From positions 62,001 to 126,000 of the forward strand of contig NZ_JBEQCT010000008.1 in assembly GCF_046054155.1 (NCBI RefSeq): DNA of 64,000 nt, written 5' to 3'. The notes beneath the pieces are model-generated. The model saw only the letters and a list, made by a program, of their open reading frames with translations. It ran no database searches and was not told the DNA's origin. The translations under genes and the position numbers were made by a program. Source of the stretch: Celerinatantimonas yamalensis. GTDB lineage: Bacteria > Pseudomonadota > Gammaproteobacteria > Enterobacterales > Celerinatantimonadaceae. Below are positions 28,056-37,030 of this stretch, piece by piece (within the stretch, counting starts at the first letter, position 1; every line of letters begins with the position of its first letter).

Positions 28056-28979
28056 ATGATTGAAATTCGCCATCTACATACAGTCCAAACTTTGCAACAA
28101 ACAGGGTCAGTAAGCCGAGCCGCTGATCAGCTTTATTTAACCCAATCGGCGCTGTCTCATCAAATTAAAGAACTCGAGCAGCGATTAAACCAGCCCCTCT
28201 TTATTCGTAAAACTAAACCATTGCGATTTACTCAAGCAGGTAAGATCCTCTTAGAACTGGCACAAACCATTCTGCCCACCATTGCCGCCGCTGAAATGCG
28301 CCTAAAACCCGAACAGCTTATCCCACCGAGTGAATTAGCTCTCTCGCTGGAATGCCATAGTTGCTATCTGTGGTTGCTACCCGTTCTTAACGCATTTGCT
28401 AAACAATGGCCTGATATCCACCCTGAATTAGTCTCAGAACACCCATTTGACCCGCTTGATGCACTCGCTGAGCAACAGCTGCAATGGGTATTGACAGCTG
28501 ACCCACAAGATCACCCCGCAATCCAATACACGCCTCTATTTCACTATGAAACAGTTTTAGTTTGTCGAGATGGTCATCTGCTTTGTCAGCAATTGCAAGT
28601 TTTGCCGTCACAATTAGCCGATGCCACGATTCTGACCTACCCGGTTCCTTTGCAACGACTTGATTTATTCACCGAGTTTTTACAACCGGCGGGGATCACA
28701 CCGCTGGCGATTCGCTATACTCGGCACCCGCTGATGATGCTGCAACAAGTGAGTCAATCCGACCAATTGGCGGCATTGCCACGTTGGGTGGTTAGTGAAT
28801 TCGGACAAGCATTAGAACTTAAGACTTTGCATTTGGGACAGGGAATATGGCGAACCATGTATCTAGCCCATTTGGGAGCATTGAGCCCCTGGGCGCACGA
28901 TTTTGTAAGTTTAACGCACAAAATTATTAATAAATATCAAGGCATTAAAAAAATAGGGAGTAATTTGAATGGCGAATGA
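28056..28979 (+). CDS. metR: LysR-type transcriptional activator MetR
   Basis: Activator of methionine genes with homocysteine as co-inducer. The N-terminal winged helix (1-60) reads LHTVQTLQQTGSVSRAADQL, then SQLYLTQSALSHQIKELE-type residues, followed by the LysR effector-binding domain. Its 307 residues and divergent placement from metE, with 104 bases between, are diagnostic for MetR rather than another LysR protein. The ribosome site before ATG is weak. Confidence 0.93.
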   Translation: MIEIRHLHTVQTLQQTGSVSRAADQLYLTQSALSHQIKELEQRLNQPLFIRKTKPLRFTQAGKILLELAQTILPTIAAAEMRLKPEQLIPPSELALSLECHSCYLWLLPVLNAFAKQWPDIHPELVSEHPFDPLDALAEQQLQWVLTADPQDHPAIQYTPLFHYETVLVCRDGHLLCQQLQVLPSQLADATILTYPVPLQRLDLFTEFLQPAGITPLAIRYTRHPLMMLQQVSQSDQLAALPRWVVSEFGQALELKTLHLGQGIWRTMYLAHLGALSPWAHDFVSLTHKIINKYQGIKKIGSNLNGE

Positions 28980-29109
28980 ATCTTAAAAATCCCTAAATGT
29001 GGGCACGATCGAATATAATTGAAGGTAGTAATATTTTTGAAGATTGCATAATGACGACCTATGTTTGGCCATCTAATGAAATAACCATGAGCGATAGGGG
29101 TTTTGCTAG

Positions 29110-30270
29110 TTGATATCACTTAATCTGCCAACGTTGCTTTTCATGAATATTATGGTTGGCTGCCTCTCTAGCTTGGGTTTAACTATGTTATTACGAGGCA
29201 CTTATCAATGTCCTGGGGTTAAAACTTGGGTTATTGGTCATATTTTAGTTGTCTTCGGGCTCATTTTGAGCTTTTCTCGGTTGTGGGTACCACTAGATGT
29301 CAGTGTTATAACTGCTAATATACTCATCTCTACCGGCATATATACAAGTACACTGGGCTTACTTCAATACCACTCCATAAAAAATAAACTCAATCATATC
29401 TTGCTCATTGGGCCGATTGTCACTTTTGTTTTTATCAGCGCTTTTCTAATGCTGGGATCTAGCTATGAAACACGTTCCTTATTCATGGACACAATATTAA
29501 CAGCCCAAATTCTGGTTACCATTTACTTTTGTTTTTATCAAATTAAACCTCATGAAAGCGCAAGAAAATTGTGGGGAATTCTGTTTATTTTTTTCGCTCT
29601 AACGCTGACATTTCGCACAATTGCTTTTATTACTCCATTAGACAATTTGGATCTATTTAGTAATAGTTTATCCAATATCATACTGACCATCATCCAAATC
29701 GTTTACCTATTCAGCAGCTCAGTATTTATTCCACTGATTGCGGCTCAGTGGTATCAGGAAAAACTGCAATTTTATGCATTTCATGATCAAATGACTGGGC
29801 TTTATAATCGCTACGCCATGGATCAATATACAACTGAGCTGTTTAAATCCCAGTCTGATGATTCACAAACCGTTTTAGCGCTGATTGATATGGATCATTT
29901 CAAGCAGATCAATGATCAATACGGCCATTTAATCGGCGATAAAGTCTTGCGACTCGTAGCAGGGTTAATCAGCTCTAATTCTCGTGATGAAGATTTAGTT
30001 TCTCGTTACGGCGGTGAGGAGTTTTTAATCTATCTTCCCAACAAAAATCTCACCCAAGGCTTGCAGTGGGCAAATCGTATGTGTCAGGTGATCAATCAAG
30101 CGCCGATCAAAGTGACAGACACTCATATCTCTATTAGCATTAGCATCGGTATCAGACATTTTGACAAACAAAACCGCTTATCACTGCAAGAGCTGATCCA
30201 CCAAGCAGATATCGCTTTATATCAAGCCAAAAATGACGGACGCAACTGCGTACGAATTTACCAAAAATAG
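29110..30270 (+). CDS. Seven-helix membrane diguanylate cyclase (GGDEF)
   Basis: The N-terminal half (1-215) has seven predicted membrane helices and no recognised sensor domain name. The C-terminal half is a GGDEF domain with RYGGEEF (GGEEF at 301-305) and the preceding DMDHFKQIND metal/substrate motif, so it should make c-di-GMP. An RDED inhibitory I-site (292-295) lies 5 residues before GGEEF, implying product feedback. The TTG at 29110 has AGGGG 9 bases upstream; ATG at 29143 would cut into the first helix. Confidence 0.85.
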   Translation: MISLNLPTLLFMNIMVGCLSSLGLTMLLRGTYQCPGVKTWVIGHILVVFGLILSFSRLWVPLDVSVITANILISTGIYTSTLGLLQYHSIKNKLNHILLIGPIVTFVFISAFLMLGSSYETRSLFMDTILTAQILVTIYFCFYQIKPHESARKLWGILFIFFALTLTFRTIAFITPLDNLDLFSNSLSNIILTIIQIVYLFSSSVFIPLIAAQWYQEKLQFYAFHDQMTGLYNRYAMDQYTTELFKSQSDDSQTVLALIDMDHFKQINDQYGHLIGDKVLRLVAGLISSNSRDEDLVSRYGGEEFLIYLPNKNLTQGLQWANRMCQVINQAPIKVTDTHISISISIGIRHFDKQNRLSLQELIHQADIALYQAKNDGRNCVRIYQK

Positions 30271-30308
30271 GATTTACCGACACAATACCACATCGTCAGG
30301 GTGAACGT

Positions 30309-30782
30309 TTAAGCCATAATATGCTCAGGACTAGCCGGATAACGCACCAAGGTATAGTCTTCATCGGCCAGCTCTTGCTCAATAATTTTTTCAATCACAC
30401 TCCAATTACCACCCCCACCACCAGCACAAATTAATGGGTAGCCAATACGCTGTCCATGAAATTCTTGCCTGATCTGAGCAAATACCATTTGAATAGCTTC
30501 ATAATCAGCATTGCCATCGCCAAACTGATCAAATTGCGTATAAGCATTGATCACTGTAAACACAACGCCGTCACGTTCAACTTTAGCCGCACTAAGACTC
30601 CCAAGCTTACAGCGATCTCCGGGAACAGTCTGTCGGTCAGCCTCATAAGCTTCAGGGAAATATTGTTTGATCATGGCCGCAATCCCATTGTCCATCGTGT
30701 TAAAACAATTACAGCCATGGACAATCACATCGAACCGACCTTGTTTTGCCAGCGTAATCAAATCGCCATCCACTATTTTCAC
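30309..30782 (-). CDS. Macro domain protein (ADP-ribose-binding family)
   Basis: Single macro domain of 157 residues. The ligand-binding features are visible: VDGDLI near residue 4, VHGCNCFNTMDNGIA (23-37), and the Gly-rich phosphate loop ICAGGGGGNW. Related proteins bind or hydrolyse ADP-ribose derivatives such as ADP-ribose 1''-phosphate; this subtype is frequent in phages as well as bacteria. No toxin or PARP-like partner lies next to it. GTG start with GGAG 10 bases upstream. Confidence 0.82.
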   Translation of the reverse strand: MKIVDGDLITLAKQGRFDVIVHGCNCFNTMDNGIAAMIKQYFPEAYEADRQTVPGDRCKLGSLSAAKVERDGVVFTVINAYTQFDQFGDGNADYEAIQMVFAQIRQEFHGQRIGYPLICAGGGGGNWSVIEKIIEQELADEDYTLVRYPASPEHIMA

Positions 30783-30934
30783 GCTATTTTACTCCAAGCT
30801 ATACTCATCCGATTAACTATGGACAGCTTAATCTTAAATAAGTTAAAAAATCCAACGAGTCGACCGTCTCATATCTAGAGTGCTATCAGCACGCCCATTA
30901 TTGAACATGACTAATAAATACTATAGACAAAGAT

Positions 30935-30966
30935 AAAAAAAAGGCCATAACCATGGCCCTTTTTTA
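30935..30966. terminator. Bidirectional terminator after lysS
   Basis: GGCCAT (30943-30948) pairs with ATGGCC (30953-30958), flanked by an A-run on the left and a T-run on the right. On the minus strand it ends lysS with eight T residues; it can also act on plus-strand transcripts. Confidence 0.85.
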
Positions 30967-30984
30967 ACAATGAAACGCTTCAGC

Positions 30985-32496
30985 TTAGTCTTTATGCTGT
31001 TGCTGCGGACGCATCGCGGGGAATAACAAAACATCGCGAATGGTATGGCTATCGGTAAACAACATCACCAAACGGTCAATGCCAATACCTTGTCCTGCAG
31101 TCGGTGGTAAACCATGTTCCAAGGCGGTGATGTAGTCATCATCATAGAACATCGCTTCATCATCACCAGAATCTTTAGCGGCGACCTGCGCTTTGAAACG
31201 TTCTGCTTGGTCTTGCGCATCATTAAGCTCAGAGAAGCCATTGGCAATCTCACGTCCACCGACAAAGAATTCAAATCGGTCAGTCACAAATGGATTGTCA
31301 TCACTACGCCGTGCTAATGGTGAGACTTCAGCTGGGTATTCAGTAATAAACGTTGGCTGAATCAAACGATGCTCTACGGTTTCTTCAAATAGTTCGGTAA
31401 GCATTTTACCGGCACCCCAGTAGGACTCAACCTGAATACCGAAGGATTTAGCAATTGCTTCCATGACAGTTCGATCTTGGATTTTAGTATTATCCAAGGC
31501 TTGAATATCAGCATTATCTGGGTTGAATTGTTTCACTGAATCGAGCATAGACAAGCGCGCATAGTTGCTGCCGAAATCAAACTCGTCTTCACCGTATTTC
31601 AACACGCTTTTACCTAAGACTTGTTGGGTCACCGTTTTAAGAAGGGCCTCGGTCAAATCCATTAAATCATGATAATCGGCGTAGCCCATGTAGAATTCCA
31701 TCATGGTAAATTCTGGGTTATGACGCGTCGAAAGTCCTTCATTACGGAAGTTACGGTTAATTTCAAATACTCTCTCAAAACCGCCTACAACTAAGCGTTT
31801 AAGATACAACTCAGGGGCTATGCGCAAATACATATCCATATCCAGCGCATTATGATGAGTGACGAATGGTTTAGCACTTGCCCCACCAGGAATGCTCTGC
31901 ATCATCGGTGTTTCAACTTCCATAAAATCACGATCCATCATAAATTGACGAATTGCCGCAATAATTTTGGAGCGCGTCACAAACGTCTGCCGTGACTGTT
32001 CATTAACGATCAAGTCAATATAACGCTGACGATAACGCTGTTCTTGGTCAGCTAAGCCATGGAATTTTTCAGGTAATGGGCGCAAGGCTTTAGTCAAAAG
32101 TTCAAAATGGTTCATATTGACATACAACGCGCCGCGGCCTGATTTATGCAATTCGCCGGTTACCCCGATAATATCGCCAATATCCAATCCGCCTAACGCT
32201 TTAAGCGCCGCTTGCGTCTCTTTGGATGCGTAGGCCTGAATGCGACCCGTCATATCTTGAATAACGATAAATGGCCCACGCTTAGCCATGACACGACCCG
32301 CGATGCTGACAACCAGCCCTTTCTCTTCTAGCTCTTCCTTGCTCTTCTCGCCATGAGCGTCCTCTAGCCGTGCAGCGTAACTATCGCGACGAAAATCATT
32401 GGGATGGCCATTGGCATTGCCTTGTTGACGAAGCTCTGCCAGTTTGGCCCGACGTTCAGCAATCAGCTTGTTCTCGTCATGTACCTGTTCTGTCAT
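30985..32496 (-). CDS. lysS: Lysyl-tRNA synthetase, class II
   Basis: Charges tRNA-Lys. Its 503 residues start with the helix LIAERRAKLAELRQQGNA and the OB-fold anticodon-binding domain (about 65-150). Class II motif 2 is FEINRNFRNEGLSTRHNPEFTM-like and motif 3 is GIGIDRLVMLF near the C-terminus. It is 20 bases after prfB, the conserved prfB-lysS pair. Confidence 0.97.
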   Translation of the reverse strand: MTEQVHDENKLIAERRAKLAELRQQGNANGHPNDFRRDSYAARLEDAHGEKSKEELEEKGLVVSIAGRVMAKRGPFIVIQDMTGRIQAYASKETQAALKALGGLDIGDIIGVTGELHKSGRGALYVNMNHFELLTKALRPLPEKFHGLADQEQRYRQRYIDLIVNEQSRQTFVTRSKIIAAIRQFMMDRDFMEVETPMMQSIPGGASAKPFVTHHNALDMDMYLRIAPELYLKRLVVGGFERVFEINRNFRNEGLSTRHNPEFTMMEFYMGYADYHDLMDLTEALLKTVTQQVLGKSVLKYGEDEFDFGSNYARLSMLDSVKQFNPDNADIQALDNTKIQDRTVMEAIAKSFGIQVESYWGAGKMLTELFEETVEHRLIQPTFITEYPAEVSPLARRSDDNPFVTDRFEFFVGGREIANGFSELNDAQDQAERFKAQVAAKDSGDDEAMFYDDDYITALEHGLPPTAGQGIGIDRLVMLFTDSHTIRDVLLFPAMRPQQQHKD

Positions 32497-32516
32497 TATC
32501 TAACCCTGTCGTATAT

Positions 32517-33615
32517 TTACAGCCCTGATTTTAGGCTGGCTTCAATAAATTTATCTAAATCCCCGTCCAATACCGCTTGGGTATTCCGGTTCTCGATGCC
32601 TGTACGTAAATCTTTAATCCGTGAATCATCTAACACATAAGAGCGGATCTGGCTGCCCCAACCAATATCAGATTTCGTGTCTTCTTTCGCTTGCTTTTCA
32701 GCATTTTGTTTTTGCAGTGCCAGTTCATACAACTTCGCTTTGAGTTGTTTCATCGCCTGATCTTTATTTTTATGCTGGGAACGATCATTTTGACACTGCA
32801 CGACTGTATTGGTCGGTAAGTGAGTAATTCGCACCGCTGATTCAGTTCGGTTCACGTGCTGACCACCTGCACCAGAGGCACGATAAACATCAATACGTAG
32901 ATCGGCTGGATTAATATCCACTTCAATACTGTCATCAATTTCAGGATAAATAAAGGCTGATGCAAACGACGTATGTCGGCGTCCGCCTGAATCAAACGGT
33001 GATTTACGCACTAATCGATGCACACCTGTTTCAGTTCTCAGCCACCCGTAAGCGTATTCTCCAGTGACTTTGATGGTGGCCCCTTTAATACCAGCGACAT
33101 CACCGTCAGATTCTTCGATCACCTCTACTTTGAACGCATGAGCTTCACACCAGCGTAAATACATTCGAAGTAACATACTGGCCCAGTCCTGAGCTTCAGT
33201 CCCCCCCGAACCGGATTGGATATCGATATAACAATCGCTTTTATCCATATCACCTGAAAACATGCGATGAAATTCTAACTTTTCAAGCTTTGCCAACAAC
33301 TCGCCTGATTCAGCTTCAGCCTCTTGAAAAGTTTGTTCATCTTCGGCTTCAACGGCCAATTCGACCAACCCTTCAACATCATCAATGCCTTGTTCTAACA
33401 CATCGATTGTTTGCACGATTTCTTCTAATGAAGCGCGCTCTTTACCAAGCGCTTGGGCACGCTCTGGCTCATTCCATATATCGGGTTGTTCTAGTTCGCG
33501 AGTAACTTCTTCTAAGCGTTCCTGCTTTGCATCATAGTCAAAGATACCCCCGAAGCACATTGCTGCGCTCTTTAATATCGGCCAGGGTATGATGAATTGC
33601 ATTGACTTCAAACAT
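32517..33615 (-). CDS. prfB: Peptide chain release factor 2, with programmed +1 frameshift
   Basis: Recognises UAA and UGA stop codons. The ATG at 33615 opens 25 codons (MFEVNAIHHTL...VLRGYL) ending at an in-frame TGA (33540-33538). Translation continues after a +1 shift from CTT (33543-33541) to GAC (33539-33537), skipping base 33540, to give 365 residues, the same as E. coli RF2. The SPF-type anticodon loop region and GGQ (SGAGGQHVN) are present, and residue 246 is Ala (RASGAGGQ), not the Thr peculiar to E. coli K-12. It lies between recJ and lysS. Confidence 0.96.
33537..33551 (-). promoter_or_regulatory. RF2 autoregulatory frameshift site
   Basis: The minus strand reads CGGGGGTATCTTTGAC: an internal GGGGG Shine-Dalgarno-like element 3 bases before the slippery CTT, then TGA-C. 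This is base-for-base the E. coli prfB signal apart from the first position. Low RF2 gives a pause at TGA and a shift that makes more RF2. Confidence 0.96.
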
Positions 33616-33702
33616 TGTTACTTACACCTGTCATGATGGTTTCTTTAAAAGGGACTAATTTTACCTAATTGTGCGGGAAATAAACATAGCCATCTAGGGC
33701 AT

Positions 33703-33863
33703 GTTGATGTTTCAGGGTCAATTTTGCAGCGCGTTGACTAGCTTTTATGCAAGGTAGCGCCTGCATCGTGTTACTATTTTACATAGGCAGGCGATAACGC
33801 AGCAGAAATACCAACCAAACGCGCTCAGGACAAGCAAAATCTAATCTTGAAACATCAATCAAC
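33703..33863. repeat. Imperfect long inverted repeat between recJ and prfB
   Basis: Four pairs of arms nest in order: 33704-33714 with 33848-33858 (11 bp), 33721-33727 with 33834-33840 (7 bp), 33728-33735 with 33818-33825 (8 bp), and 33758-33764 with 33787-33793 (7 bp). The two arms of about 60-75 bases look like gapped copies of one another in opposite directions around a 22-base centre. It may be a MITE-like relic or a large mRNA hairpin in the recJ-prfB transcript. Confidence 0.6.
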
Positions 33864-33884
33864 ACGCGAATTAATGGCAACGAA

Positions 33885-35630
33885 TTATTGCTGTGCCGGT
33901 TCTGGCTCCGTCTTCGCCAACCACTCAACCAACAACTGAGCACTACGCCGGCCGCGAAACTCATTCACATCAAGCTTATAGGCCAGTTGCACTTGACGAG
34001 CTTGGTGGTCTGGCCAAGACTTGCGGTCAACATTAAAAGCGATAGCATCGAGCGTTGGGCCACCCTGTAGCGGTTGCACCGTCATTTTGAGGTGATTTTG
34101 CCCCACAATGCGCTGTTCAAGTAACCAAAACAAGCCATCAAATATAGGCTCTTCAAAACCTTGTCCCCAAGGCCCTGCTTCGCGCAGTTGTTCTGCAAAA
34201 GTCAACGTTAGATCACTCGCAAGTAGTTCACCATCAGAGAGTAGTTCTCCAGTGAGAGTCGTCTCATCGATGAGATCAAGCGCCACTCGTTCGAGCTGTT
34301 CAACAAATTGGGCAAATTTCGCTTTGGCAATCGATAATCCGGCCGCCATCGCATGTCCGCCAAATTTGTCAATTAATCCGGGGTTTAAGGTATCAATGCG
34401 CTCTAGCAAATCTCGCATATGCACCCCAGCGACAGAACGACCGGAGCCTTTTAAAGTCAGCTCGTCAGCATCGGCAAAGGCAAATACCGGTCGATAATAT
34501 TTTTCTTTAATACGTGATGCGACCAGCCCGACCACGCCTTGATGCCAATCATCACAGTACAGCGCTAGCGCGTGCGGCAGAACTTGCTGATCGATGGATA
34601 ATTTAGCAACGTGGGCTTGTGCTTCTTGCTGCATACTTGCTTCAATCGATTTACGCTCTTGGTTGAGTTCATCCATGGTGGAGGCCATCTGCCGCGCTTG
34701 ATACAGATCGTCGCAAAGCAATGTATTGATCCCAAGACTCATATCATCTAAACGCCCCACAGCATTGAGTCTTGGCCCAAGCGCAAACCCCAGATCACTG
34801 GCCGCAAGCGAACCTTGGTTGCGCCCAGAAACTTCAATTAACGCCTGAATACCAGCGCAGCACATACCAGAGCGGATCCGTGCTAATCCTTGATAAACCA
34901 GTACACGATTATTATGATCTAAGCTCACCACATCGGCCACCGTACCAAGGGCGACCAAATCTAAATATTCAGCTAAATTTGGCTCGGCTAGCTGTAGCTT
35001 GGCAAATAAGTGTTGTTCACGCATCTTCGCGCGAAGGGCGCACAATAGATAAAACGCCACACCAACTCCGGCTAAATGCTTACTGGGGAAATCGCAGTCA
35101 GATAAGTTAGGGTTGATGATAGCCGCTGCCTTTGGCAAGGTCGCTGCAGGAAGGTGGTGATCGGTCACGATCACCTCAATGCCATAATGAATCGCTTGTT
35201 CAACCCCAGTGATACTGGAAATACCATTATCAACAGTAACAATCAATTGCGCGCCGCGTGCATGGGCAACATCGACAATTTCAGGTGATAATCCATAGCC
35301 ATATTCAAATCGGTTTGGCACTAAAAAATCAACGTGGCTAAACCCCATTGAGCGTAAACCACGCAGCATCAATGCCGTACTTGTTGCACCATCACAGTCA
35401 AAATCACCAACAATCATGATGGATTGATGCTGATAACGCAGCAACAATTCGACCGCGGTTGTCATATCCGTTAATTTTTGCCAAGAGACTAATTGGGCTA
35501 ATCCACGGGTTAACTCACCACCTTCTGAAACCCCACGACACGCATAAATCTGACGAATTTTCTCGGGTAATTGCTTGGGTAGTAATGTGATATCCGCAGG
35601 CGGACGGCGAACTAGGCGTATATGCGTCAT
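33885..35630 (-). CDS. recJ: Single-stranded-DNA-specific exonuclease RecJ
   Basis: 5'-3' exonuclease for recombination and mismatch repair. DHH motifs are intact: GDFDCDGATST, VTVDNGISS, VIVTDHHLP, and GGHAMAAG of the DHHA1 domain; an OB-fold domain follows to the C-terminus. From the ATG at 35630 it has 581 residues (E. coli 577) and the N-terminus aligns; the open frame extends to a TTG at 35663. It ends 269 bases before prfB, a gap filled mostly by an inverted repeat. Confidence 0.95.
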   Translation of the reverse strand: MTHIRLVRRPPADITLLPKQLPEKIRQIYACRGVSEGGELTRGLAQLVSWQKLTDMTTAVELLLRYQHQSIMIVGDFDCDGATSTALMLRGLRSMGFSHVDFLVPNRFEYGYGLSPEIVDVAHARGAQLIVTVDNGISSITGVEQAIHYGIEVIVTDHHLPAATLPKAAAIINPNLSDCDFPSKHLAGVGVAFYLLCALRAKMREQHLFAKLQLAEPNLAEYLDLVALGTVADVVSLDHNNRVLVYQGLARIRSGMCCAGIQALIEVSGRNQGSLAASDLGFALGPRLNAVGRLDDMSLGINTLLCDDLYQARQMASTMDELNQERKSIEASMQQEAQAHVAKLSIDQQVLPHALALYCDDWHQGVVGLVASRIKEKYYRPVFAFADADELTLKGSGRSVAGVHMRDLLERIDTLNPGLIDKFGGHAMAAGLSIAKAKFAQFVEQLERVALDLIDETTLTGELLSDGELLASDLTLTFAEQLREAGPWGQGFEEPIFDGLFWLLEQRIVGQNHLKMTVQPLQGGPTLDAIAFNVDRKSWPDHQARQVQLAYKLDVNEFRGRRSAQLLVEWLAKTEPEPAQQ

Positions 35631-35702
35631 ATTAGAATTGTGCCATGCATTGAGAAGCTGCAATCCACATGATGGGATCGCAGCCGCAAATTGAAGTCTC
35701 AG

Positions 35703-36827
35703 TTAAGCGTTGGGTGTCACTCCAGTTGCTAACAAAGTATGTAATGCTGGAAATAATTTATCCACCCGTTCGGGGGTAAGCAGACCACTATCATCGCTGA
35801 TGGTAACCTGAGTATCACCAGCCACACTACCGATGGTTAATTTATATTTACCTTCGGCTAATTGAACCGGTTTCACCGCAAATGGAGCCAATTTACTGCT
35901 CGATGGTTGACTGTAGTCAAGAGTCATTTTACCCGATTCAGCAATATACCCAGTCACTTTAAAGCCTAACGTTGAGAATGCTTTCTCCAAGGTGGTCACG
36001 CTAGTTTGCAGCGGCGCATCAGCAATCATAATGGCAACCCCATCACTATGCGTTAAATGCAGCGTAATCGGCTGAACGCGGGCTAATTGCCGCAACATTG
36101 CCTGTTGTCTAGCTTGATTTTCCTGGATATCTAGATAGGCCAAAAACCGATTTATCTCACCGATGGACTGACGTTGTTTTTGCGCAGCAGTCATCGCACT
36201 TTGCTCATTTAGTGAGTTCGAGTAACGCAATAACTGCGGTCTGATGATCGCCTCACGGCCTTCATTAGTCGCGCTCAGGTAGTAACGAAAAACGCGGTGG
36301 TAAGTAATATCTTTACTACTAAAAAAGCCTTGATCAATATGCTGCCGTTCAGTGAGCTGACCACTATCGAAGATAGGATCTGTGCCAACCTGCTGCATCT
36401 GTCCCCCATAGTGGCGAATATATCCGCTAAGAGCTGATTGCAGCCAACTCAATGTTTGTGCTGTTGAGGTGGCATTGAAGCGATCAAAGACAAACTGCAC
36501 CTGACCGTTGGCTTTTTTCAGCTCACCTGGCACTAGCGCAATAACCTGCGCTGGAGGGCGAATATCAACCTTTTGCCCCACTTCTTGCTGGTAATGATAA
36601 TTAGCAGGCAAAGATGGGATCTGATAGCTATCGGACAGTTGTGGTTTAGACAGATCTGTTGGAACCGTTAATACGGCTCCAGTCTTAGCATTTAAGTAAT
36701 CAAACCCCCCATTTGCTCGACCTGGATGGCCATTTGAGCATGCTGATAATAGCAATACCGATATGCTGCCGGCTACGAACAACCGGACTCGAGATGAAGA
36801 AAACAACGGCGTCTGCGCTCCAATCAA
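35703..36827 (-). CDS. bamC: Outer membrane protein assembly factor BamC (NlpB)
   Basis: Lipoprotein of the BAM complex that inserts beta-barrel proteins in the outer membrane. The lipobox is LLSAC after a hydrophobic segment, and the conserved unstructured lead-in YQIPSLPANYHYQQEVG-like region that binds BamD follows, with two helix-grip domains. It has 374 residues (E. coli 344). No ATG is in frame upstream of the signal; the TTG at 36827 (GGATT upstream) is the best start. In E. coli dapA precedes bamC; here dapA is absent and gcvR lies divergently instead. Confidence 0.85.
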   Translation of the reverse strand: MIGAQTPLFSSSRVRLFVAGSISVLLLSACSNGHPGRANGGFDYLNAKTGAVLTVPTDLSKPQLSDSYQIPSLPANYHYQQEVGQKVDIRPPAQVIALVPGELKKANGQVQFVFDRFNATSTAQTLSWLQSALSGYIRHYGGQMQQVGTDPIFDSGQLTERQHIDQGFFSSKDITYHRVFRYYLSATNEGREAIIRPQLLRYSNSLNEQSAMTAAQKQRQSIGEINRFLAYLDIQENQARQQAMLRQLARVQPITLHLTHSDGVAIMIADAPLQTSVTTLEKAFSTLGFKVTGYIAESGKMTLDYSQPSSSKLAPFAVKPVQLAEGKYKLTIGSVAGDTQVTISDDSGLLTPERVDKLFPALHTLLATGVTPNA

Positions 36828-37030
36828 GAATTTTCATAATCCAGCCCGTAGTCTACTGACCCGATCAGTTAAACACAAGGTTTAAGCCGCTCTATCCATC
36901 TTAAGGGCATTATCGGCTTAAACAACAAAGCTGTTTTGCTACAGCCACAACGGATACGGCTCACGCTGGAAATCAATTAGGGTTACGAGTATCCTCATTC
37001 TTATATTGGAACTAACGATTATAAAAAGTT

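Noticed and set aside
32517..33611. prfB as a single uninterrupted frame beginning near 33611
   Set aside because: The N-terminus of that frame has no similarity to RF2; the zero-frame 25 codons plus +1 shift give the correct 365-residue protein.
33779..33964. Minus-strand frame of about 60 codons at the end of recJ
   Set aside because: It overlaps recJ in another frame and runs into the inverted repeat; it has no start signal.
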